12,016 nt of DNA from an uncultured Oscillospiraceae bacterium (GTDB taxonomy: Bacteria; Bacillota; Clostridia; Oscillospirales; Acutalibacteraceae). The notes under the pieces were generated by a model. That model was not told the DNA's origin. It searched no databases and saw only the letters and a program-made list of their open reading frames with translations. Below are positions 7,344 through 12,016 of the stretch, piece after piece; positions within the stretch are counted from its first letter, which is position 1; every line of letters begins with the position of its first letter. The stretch is taken from contig CAJMBP010000044.1 of the NCBI GenBank assembly GCA_905211675.1, forward strand, positions 1 through 12,016, given 5' to 3'. Position numbers and translations under genes: made by a program.

Positions 7344-8396
7344 ATGGAAATCAAGAAAATCGGAATAATCGGCGTAGGAGGTATTGCTTGCGGAAGGCAC
7401 ATACCCGAACTCAAAGCGGTTGCGGGCTGTAAAATCACCGCTATATGCGATATTGACAAAAACAGACTGAAAACCGTCGGTGACAATCTTGAAATTCCGC
7501 AACATCTGCGTTTTACCGACTATAATGATTTAATCAACTCACCCGAAGTTGATGCGGTAGAGATATGCACGCCGAATTATTTGCATGTACCCATGGCAAT
7601 CGCCGCAATAAAGGCGGGCAAGCCTGTTAATGTAGAAAAGCCGCTATCAATAAATCTTGCAGAATGTGAACCTCTTAAAAACATATTGAGCGAAAAGCCT
7701 GTTCCGAATATGATGTCACTTACATACCGCTTCATGCCTGCCGTAAGATACGCCAAGCATATAATCGACAGAGGACTCATAGGAGACATTATAAATATTG
7801 ATGTCTCCTATTTAAAAAACAGCGCCTTCTTCGAGGGTCGTCGACTTGAATGGCGTTTTGAAAAGGCAAAGGCCGGCACAGGTGTTTTAGGCGACCTTGG
7901 CGTACACTTAATTGATATGGCTGAATTTCTTGTGGGCAAAATCACATCGGTAAGCGCGGTAACCGATATTATAGTAAAGCAAAGAAAACGCATTGACAGC
8001 GAGGAGCTTGCCAATGTTGAAACCGATGACTACTGTTCTTTTTTATGTAATATTGAAAACGGTGCAAACGGAACCTTCACAATTTCACGTTGTGCATTAG
8101 GAAAATTGAACAGCATTAATTTTGATATTTACGGTACAAAAGGCGTTATTACCTTTGACTTGAACAACCCAAAGGTTTTGGGTGTGTGCTCGGGCGAGGT
8201 AGATCTTGCTACCGAAACCATTCACACCGTAAATGTTCCAAAAAAATTTCACACCACGCAGGAAGCCGAATTTATTAAAATGTTAAATAACGAAAATGAC
8301 CGTATTCTTCCGACTATATACGACGGATTACGCAGTCAACGCATACTTGATGCTATATATGAATCGGCAGAAAATCACTGCTGTGTCAATATTTAA
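7344..8396 (+). CDS. Gfo/Idh/MocA-family NAD(P)-dependent oxidoreductase
   Basis: A 350-residue sugar/inositol-type dehydrogenase. The N-terminal Rossmann domain has the dinucleotide motif GVGGIACGRH (10-19), an acidic end of the second strand (CDID, 35-38) suggesting NAD preference, the CTPNYLH segment (75-81) and EKP with the expected catalytic Lys at 99. The C-terminal substrate domain contains GDLGVHLID (183-191), with the Asp and His that typically complete the active site. AGGAG (7330-7334) precedes the ATG, 15 nt after the thuA stop. Together with the ThuA-like protein the layout mirrors thuAB. It probably oxidises a sugar ring hydroxyl of a di- or oligosaccharide or glycoside, or a polyol; the superfamily is too broad to name the substrate. 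There is no signal peptide, so it is cytoplasmic. Confidence 0.92.
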   Translation: MEIKKIGIIGVGGIACGRHIPELKAVAGCKITAICDIDKNRLKTVGDNLEIPQHLRFTDYNDLINSPEVDAVEICTPNYLHVPMAIAAIKAGKPVNVEKPLSINLAECEPLKNILSEKPVPNMMSLTYRFMPAVRYAKHIIDRGLIGDIINIDVSYLKNSAFFEGRRLEWRFEKAKAGTGVLGDLGVHLIDMAEFLVGKITSVSAVTDIIVKQRKRIDSEELANVETDDYCSFLCNIENGANGTFTISRCALGKLNSINFDIYGTKGVITFDLNNPKVLGVCSGEVDLATETIHTVNVPKKFHTTQEAEFIKMLNNENDRILPTIYDGLRSQRILDAIYESAENHCCVNI

Positions 8397-8421
8397 CGGT
8401 TTATTGATAATGTCAAAGAGC

Positions 8422-8450
8422 AGATTTAGGATATAAGATACGCTAAATCT
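8422..8450. other. AT-rich hairpin in the gap before the permease gene
   Basis: AGATTTAG (8422-8429) pairs with CTAAATCT (8443-8450) around a 13-nt loop. No T tract follows, so it is not a clear terminator. The 147-bp gap (8397-8543) between the oxidoreductase and the permease otherwise holds no gene or convincing promoter that I can see. The hairpin may trim, attenuate or protect the transcript, or be neutral. Confidence 0.35.
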
Positions 8451-8543
8451 TACCTTGAAAGAATTATTGCCGATGTTTACAATAATCAAAGGTTTTCTTT
8501 ATAATTTTGAATATATCAAACGAAAGGTTTTTACCGACATAAA

Positions 8544-9461
8544 ATGACTGGCTATATATTTTTGGCAATCACCGTTTTTATAGGTGTTTCAAAAGGATAC
8601 TGCGGCAAAAAGAGCAGCGCATATATCAACGGCATCACAGACGGATTGATTATGCAAGCAATGAGGCTTATACTGTGCGTTGTAATAGGCGCGGTTCTGT
8701 TTGCCTTCAATAATAGTACACAAATAGACTTTACCGTTGTCCTTATTTCTCTTTTAAACGGTACTGCTAATGCTGTGTTTTTACTAAGTTGGCTTTTTGC
8801 AGTTAAAAAAGGAGCATATTTATTTGTAGATATTTGTCTTACATCGGGTGGTATCCTTATTCCGTGCATATTGAGTTCGCTGCTCTTCGGCGATAAAATA
8901 ACAGCCTTACAGTACATAGGTATTATTATTATGCTGATTGCTGTTTTTGTAATGAACGGTTACAATTCAGCGATCACCAAAAAGAAAATCAAATATACCG
9001 AAATTTTACTGCTTTTGTGCGTTGCAATATCAAACGGTCTGATGGGATTTTGTGAAAAGTATTTTTCACATCACATTAAAAACACAGTTTTAAACTGTGA
9101 TTTGTCAGTATTCAGTCTAATGTCATTTGCTTTTGCCGCTATAATTTTGTTGGCTGCAATTTTTTTAATATGTGCAAAAAACAAGTGTAATATTATAAAT
9201 GTAGCAAAAACCTTTCCTTTAAAGCAGTTATGGATCTATATACTGTTAATATCCGCATTATTGTTCTTCGATTCCTACTTCACCACGCTGACAAATACAT
9301 TTATCAGCAATACAGTTTTGATATATCCGTTAAAATTCGGCAGTAATCTCATACTTTCGGCAATAATGGCAGCTACGCTTTTTAAAGAAAAGATAAATTT
9401 GCAAAGTGTATTGGGTATGTTCCTTATAACCGTTTCAATAGTTTTTATAAATGTTATTTGA
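8544..9461 (+). CDS. DMT-superfamily (EamA-like) permease, about 10 TM
   Basis: A 305-residue, very hydrophobic protein with about ten membrane segments (roughly 2-16, 39-54, 63-87, 95-115, 119-138, 152-170, 189-211, 229-248, 255-281 and 285-304). It is built as two five-helix halves. The repeat signature 'E/D-K-I-x-x-x-Q-x-x-G' occurs at the end of both halves: LFGDKITALQYIG (114-126) and LFKEKINLQSVLG (279-291), as in EamA/drug-metabolite transporters. Substrates of this superfamily range from sugars and nucleotide sugars to amino acids and drugs, so the cargo is open. Its position after thuA and the oxidoreductase suggests sugar or product transport (inference). The ribosome binding site is poor (GAAAGG ends 16 nt before the ATG), implying weak or coupled translation, or a start I cannot improve on. 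Confidence 0.85.
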   Translation: MTGYIFLAITVFIGVSKGYCGKKSSAYINGITDGLIMQAMRLILCVVIGAVLFAFNNSTQIDFTVVLISLLNGTANAVFLLSWLFAVKKGAYLFVDICLTSGGILIPCILSSLLFGDKITALQYIGIIIMLIAVFVMNGYNSAITKKKIKYTEILLLLCVAISNGLMGFCEKYFSHHIKNTVLNCDLSVFSLMSFAFAAIILLAAIFLICAKNKCNIINVAKTFPLKQLWIYILLISALLFFDSYFTTLTNTFISNTVLIYPLKFGSNLILSAIMAATLFKEKINLQSVLGMFLITVSIVFINVI

Positions 9462-9471
9462 TTAAAAAACT

Positions 9472-9518
9472 CGGGGGCAGTAAAAACGCTAACACGTTTT
9501 CACTGCCCCCGTTATTTT
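9472..9518. terminator. Bidirectional terminator between the permease gene and ftsZ
   Basis: A long hairpin: 10 bp of CGGGGGCAGT/ACTGCCCCCG (9472-9481 with 9502-9511), one A-C mismatch, then 6 bp AAAACG/CGTTTT (9483-9488 with 9495-9500) and a 6-nt loop. On the plus strand it is followed by TTATTTTTA (9512-9520), and on the minus strand by AGTTTTTTAATC, a clean U6 run. It serves both the permease gene and ftsZ, with the better U tract on the ftsZ side. Confidence 0.93.
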
Positions 9519-9530
9519 TATGTATAACAA

Positions 9531-10595
9531 TCAGTTGTTGTTATCGAAGAACTTTAATACAGAACCGAAGTTATCATCATCACTGTCGCCTGTATCACCA
9601 AGAAGTGCCGCAAGGTCATCCTTCTTTTCGTTTTTCTTGTCTTCACCGAGACCTGTTGCAACAACAGTAACACGAATTGTATCTTCAATGCTGTCATCAA
9701 GCTGAGCGCCCCAAATAATGGTAGCATCGGGATGAGCCATTTCGGCAATGATTGTAGAAGCTTGCTCAACCTCTTCAAGACCGATGTCATCAGAACCGGT
9801 AATGCTTATAATTACGCCGCGGGCGTTGTCCATAGAGGTTTCGATAAGCGGGCTTGTAATAGCCATACGAGCGGCCTGTTCTGCCTTGTCACGACCGGTA
9901 GCAACACCTACGCCCATGTGCGCATAGCCTGCATCTGCCATAATTGCCTTAACATCGGCAAAGTCGAGGTTAACAAGTGCCGTAACATTGATAAGCTCAG
10001 AAATGCTTTGAACGCCCTGACGAAGAACATCATCGGCGATATTGAAGGCATTTTTGAATGTAATCTTTTGTTCAGAAACAAATTTGAGTCTTTCGTTAGG
10101 AATAACAACAAGGCTGTCAACCTGTTCTCCCAAAGCCGCAATACCCGCTTCGGCCTGTGTCATACGCTTTTTGCCTTCAAAAGCAAAAGGCTTGGTTACG
10201 ATACCAACGGTAAGAATACCGAGCTCTTTAGCAATAGCCGCAACAACAGGAGCAGCACCTGTGCCTGTGCCGCCGCCCATACCTGCGGTTATAAATATCA
10301 TATCGGCGCTGCGAAGAGCAGCAGCGATTTCATCGCGCGATTCTTCGGCTGCGGCACGACCGTTATCGGGGTTGCCGCCGGCGCCCATGCCTGCTGCCGA
10401 CTTTTCGCCTATCTGAATTTTTTGATCGGCCTTTGAAAGAAACAAAGCCGCTTTATCGGTGTTAATTGCAATAAATTCAACACCGCGAACGCCGGCCGCT
10501 ACCATGCGGTTAACGGCGTTACCGCCGCCGCCGCCCACGCCGACAACCTTAATTTGAACTACATTTTCCATATCGTCTGCAACTTCGAATGGCAT
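9531..10595 (-). CDS. ftsZ: FtsZ, cell-division tubulin GTPase
   Basis: A 354-residue protein that polymerises into the Z ring at midcell and recruits the divisome. Landmarks: the glycine-rich N-terminal nucleotide loop [14 protein letters not shown] (18-31), the tubulin signature GGGTGTG (107-113), the base/sugar contacts around NERLKF (167-172), and the synergy (T7) loop NLDFADVK (209-216) with the catalytic aspartates D211 and D214. The globular core ends near 316. The remaining tail is only about 38 residues, Lys/Asp-rich, and ends [16 protein letters not shown] rather than in the usual basic, proline-containing C-terminal peptide. GGAGG stands 9 nt before the ATG. It has its own promoter upstream, although ftsQ and murA precede it on the same strand, and ends at a strong terminator. 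No ftsA lies between ftsQ and ftsZ. Confidence 0.98.
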   Translation of the reverse strand: MPFEVADDMENVVQIKVVGVGGGGGNAVNRMVAAGVRGVEFIAINTDKAALFLSKADQKIQIGEKSAAGMGAGGNPDNGRAAAEESRDEIAAALRSADMIFITAGMGGGTGTGAAPVVAAIAKELGILTVGIVTKPFAFEGKKRMTQAEAGIAALGEQVDSLVVIPNERLKFVSEQKITFKNAFNIADDVLRQGVQSISELINVTALVNLDFADVKAIMADAGYAHMGVGVATGRDKAEQAARMAITSPLIETSMDNARGVIISITGSDDIGLEEVEQASTIIAEMAHPDATIIWGAQLDDSIEDTIRVTVVATGLGEDKKNEKKDDLAALLGDTGDSDDDNFGSVLKFFDNNN

Positions 10596-10651
10596 TTAAA
10601 ATTCCTCCATTATATACTTAATTATAATAATACGCATTAGTATACGAATAC

Positions 10652-10680
10652 ATATTATCACAGTTTAAAATAAATTTCAA
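10652..10680 (-). promoter_or_regulatory. Sigma-A promoter of ftsZ
   Basis: On the minus strand -35 TTGAAA (10680-10675) and -10 TAATAT (10657-10652) are 17 bp apart, with an extended TGA directly before the -10. The expected start near 10645 gives a leader of about 50 nt to the ftsZ ATG. The 112-bp ftsQ-ftsZ gap contains no convincing terminator, so ftsZ may also be reached by read-through from murA/ftsQ. A further TATAAT at 10626-10621 lacks a good -35. Confidence 0.78.
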
Positions 10681-10686
10681 TAGTTT

Positions 10687-10704
10687 TATTACACTTTTGT
10701 AATA
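10687..10704. other. Short AT-rich hairpin after ftsQ
   Basis: TATTACA (10687-10693) and TGTAATA (10698-10704) form a 7-bp stem with a 4-nt loop just past the ftsQ stop. On the minus strand it is followed by AAAAC, not U, so it is unlikely to stop ftsQ transcription. It may protect the 3' end or be incidental. Confidence 0.3.
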
Positions 10705-10707
10705 TTT

Positions 10708-11481
10708 TTATTCGCTTTTTTCTACGAAAGAGCCTTGACTGTTATCGGGCGACCACATGCTTAAGTTTATTTGGCCTTTACGGTCCCCTATTGAGTCTAT
10801 CATACCCGATAAATGAGCTGTTTTTTGCTCTAAATATTCATTTGCTCCCAGATTTACGGTGAATTTGTTTTCGATTTCTAATGTTATATTTAAGATGTTG
10901 CTTACATCAATTTTATCAATATTGATTTCCTTTTCATTAAGCAGTGAAACAAGCGTTTTTACAAGCTCGGCTTCGGCAGAATTTTTATATTCGACCGCCT
11001 TGCCCACTTCGCAGTTTACTCCGCTTACAGCTATCTCAAAAACATTTTCGGGTATTTCGGGCCTACTGTTCAACACATAACCGTTTTCACTTACAATAAA
11101 GTATTCGTCGGATACTTTAAAGCAGGAATACTCTTTTGCATCGGTAACGGTTAATACCACCGCATCGGGCAGATTACGCTTGATTCTGACGCTGTCAACA
11201 TACGGCAGGCTTTCTCTTATTTTCTGCTCGATTTTTTCTTGCGACAGGGTTAACAGATTATCATCGGTAGTAAGACCCGACGCTTTTATAATTTCGGCTT
11301 TTGAATACAACTCACTGCCCGAAACACTTATTCTTTTAACGGGAAAAAGCACCGTAAAGCACATTATCGCAAAAGCAACCGTTGCTATCAGCAGAAAAAA
11401 AACAAAACATATTTTAAGCCGTCTGCGGCGAGCTTTTCTTTGACGCGCTTTTCTGCGCTTTTGAACATCCTGCTCCTGCAT
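10708..11481 (-). CDS. ftsQ: FtsQ/DivIB, divisome membrane protein
   Basis: A 257-residue bitopic division protein. A strongly basic cytoplasmic N-terminus (9-22, nearly all Lys, Arg, Ala or Gln) precedes one membrane segment (about 24-46). Next comes the POTRA domain (about 48-115; VKRISVSGSELYSKAEIIKA, then LPYVDSVRIKRNLPDAVVLTV), and the beta domain (about 118-243) that in FtsQ/DivIB binds FtsB/FtsL-type partners. It lacks the long C-terminal tail of some DivIB proteins. GAGGAG, 7 nt before the ATG, lies in the last codons of murA, so the two genes are closely coupled. The order murA-ftsQ-ftsZ supports the assignment; DivIB is the Gram-positive name for the same protein. Confidence 0.93.
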   Translation of the reverse strand: MQEQDVQKRRKARQRKARRRRLKICFVFFLLIATVAFAIMCFTVLFPVKRISVSGSELYSKAEIIKASGLTTDDNLLTLSQEKIEQKIRESLPYVDSVRIKRNLPDAVVLTVTDAKEYSCFKVSDEYFIVSENGYVLNSRPEIPENVFEIAVSGVNCEVGKAVEYKNSAEAELVKTLVSLLNEKEINIDKIDVSNILNITLEIENKFTVNLGANEYLEQKTAHLSGMIDSIGDRKGQINLSMWSPDNSQGSFVEKSE

Positions 11482-11485
11482 TTTT

Positions 11486-12016
11486 TCACTCCTCGTAAAT
11501 GTTTGCGCCTAACGCGCCCAGTCTTTCGGAAATGTTTTCATATCCGCGTTTAATGTGATGTATTTCATCAATTACCGATGTACCGCAAGCGGCAAGCGAT
11601 GCTACCACAAGCGCCGCACCGCCGCGAAGGTCGGTGCATTTGCACGGTGCCGCCGACAGTATGTCGGTTCCCTCGATTACGGCCACCCTGCCCTGTATGC
11701 TTATTTTTGCGCCGAAGCGTTTTAACTCGTCAACATATTTGAATCGGTTTTCAAAAATATTTTCTACCAAAACAGATGTGCCGCAAGCCTTTGACAACAT
11801 TGCAAGTACAAACGGCCCCGCGTCGGTAGGAAATCCCGGATACACAACCGTTCTTACGATGGAAACGCGTTTTAACCGTTTCGGCGCATAAAGTGATAAC
11901 GAATTATTTGTAAGCTTTATATCACAGCCTGCTTCCTCGAAAACGGAATTAACAGCTTTAAGATGCTGAGGATTTACATTTTTTAAAACAATATCGCCGC
12001 CTGTTACGGCAGGGGC
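11486..12016 (-). CDS. murA: MurA, UDP-GlcNAc enolpyruvyl transferase (partial, C-terminal part)
   Basis: The C-terminal 176 codons of a MurA-type enzyme, which transfers enolpyruvate from PEP to UDP-GlcNAc, the first committed step of peptidoglycan synthesis. The frame is open to the window edge with no stop. It continues upstream of the apparent GTG start at 11845, and the residues there (APAVTGGDIVLKNVNPQHLK at the edge) match the MurA fold. Further motifs: YPGFPTDAG just after, the FENRF segment, the CTDLRGGAALVVASLAACG block and the C-terminal IKRGYENISERLGALGANI, all standard MurA. The catalytic PEP-binding Cys region is outside the window, so activity and fosfomycin sensitivity cannot be judged. 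In Gram-positives with two paralogues (MurA1/MurA2) this could be either. It ends inside the ftsQ ribosome binding region. Confidence 0.95.
   Translation of the reverse strand, partial: APAVTGGDIVLKNVNPQHLKAVNSVFEEAGCDIKLTNNSLSLYAPKRLKRVSIVRTVVYPGFPTDAGPFVLAMLSKACGTSVLVENIFENRFKYVDELKRFGAKISIQGRVAVIEGTDILSAAPCKCTDLRGGAALVVASLAACGTSVIDEIHHIKRGYENISERLGALGANIYEE

Noticed and set aside
8430..8543. Short open stretch in the gap before the permease as a gene remnant
   Set aside because: It is about 35 codons with no ribosome binding site, no recognisable similarity and nothing beyond chance length in AT-rich DNA.
9732..10436. Plus-strand 234-residue open frame inside ftsZ
   Set aside because: It is a shadow of the highly conserved ftsZ on the other strand, with no ribosome binding site and no recognisable domain.
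10687..10704. Terminator for ftsQ
   Set aside because: The hairpin is short and AT-only in most pairs, and the U tract is on the wrong (plus) strand side.
11486..11845. A complete 119-residue MurA-like protein starting with GTG at 11845
   Set aside because: The same frame stays open to 12016 and encodes further MurA sequence, so the GTG (Val) is internal and the gene is merely cut by the window edge.

Overview
The window looks like chromosomal DNA of a low-to-moderate GC Gram-positive bacterium of the class Clostridia, probably a gut Oscillospirales/Ruminococcaceae-type lineage. The reasons are the ctsR-mcsA-mcsB-clpC operon, a murA-ftsQ-ftsZ end of a division/cell-wall cluster without ftsA, strong AGGAGG-type ribosome binding sites, sigma-A-type promoters and U-tailed hairpin terminators. 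The genus-level placement is inference. No rRNA, tRNA, CRISPR array, insertion sequence or phage gene was seen.

Layout. (1) 32-775, plus strand: a single-pass membrane-anchored protein of unknown function, ending in a hairpin terminator that also separates it from the convergent clpC. (2) 819-5251, minus strand: the protein quality-control operon transcribed ctsR -> mcsA -> mcsB -> clpC, with touching or overlapping genes. It is driven by a near-consensus sigma-A promoter (-35 TTGACT, 17 bp, -10 TATAAT) with a perfect CtsR operator just downstream of the -10. (3) 5398-5523, plus strand: a 41-residue gene, extremely rich in Cys, Gly and Asn with a hydrophobic core, diverging from ctsR. A second, degenerate CtsR-like box lies in the shared intergenic DNA. 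(4) 5589-9461: a sugar-related cassette of an AraC-family regulator (minus) divergent from a ThuA-like protein, a Gfo/Idh/MocA oxidoreductase and a 10-TM DMT/EamA-type permease (plus). It is framed on both sides by strong GC-rich hairpins. (5) 9531-12016, minus strand: murA (5' end outside the window), ftsQ/divIB and ftsZ, with a separate near-consensus promoter in front of ftsZ.

How the genes work together. CtsR represses its own operon. McsB, activated by McsA, phosphorylates arginines on CtsR and on damaged proteins, and ClpC (with ClpP, encoded elsewhere) unfolds and degrades the marked proteins. The AraC/ThuA/Gfo-Idh-MocA/permease cassette resembles thuAB-type systems that act on disaccharides or glycosides by oxidation at the sugar ring; its substrate cannot be read from the sequence. 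MurA, FtsQ and FtsZ cover the first committed peptidoglycan step, a divisome membrane component and the division-ring tubulin.

Three translation starts should be moved inward from the longest open frame on ribosome-binding-site evidence: ctsR (ATG at 5251), araC (ATG at 6416) and thuA (ATG at 6552). murA stays open to the right edge of the window. The least understood items are the Cys-rich microprotein with its possible CtsR link, and FtsZ with a short, non-canonical C-terminus in a cluster lacking ftsA between ftsQ and ftsZ.
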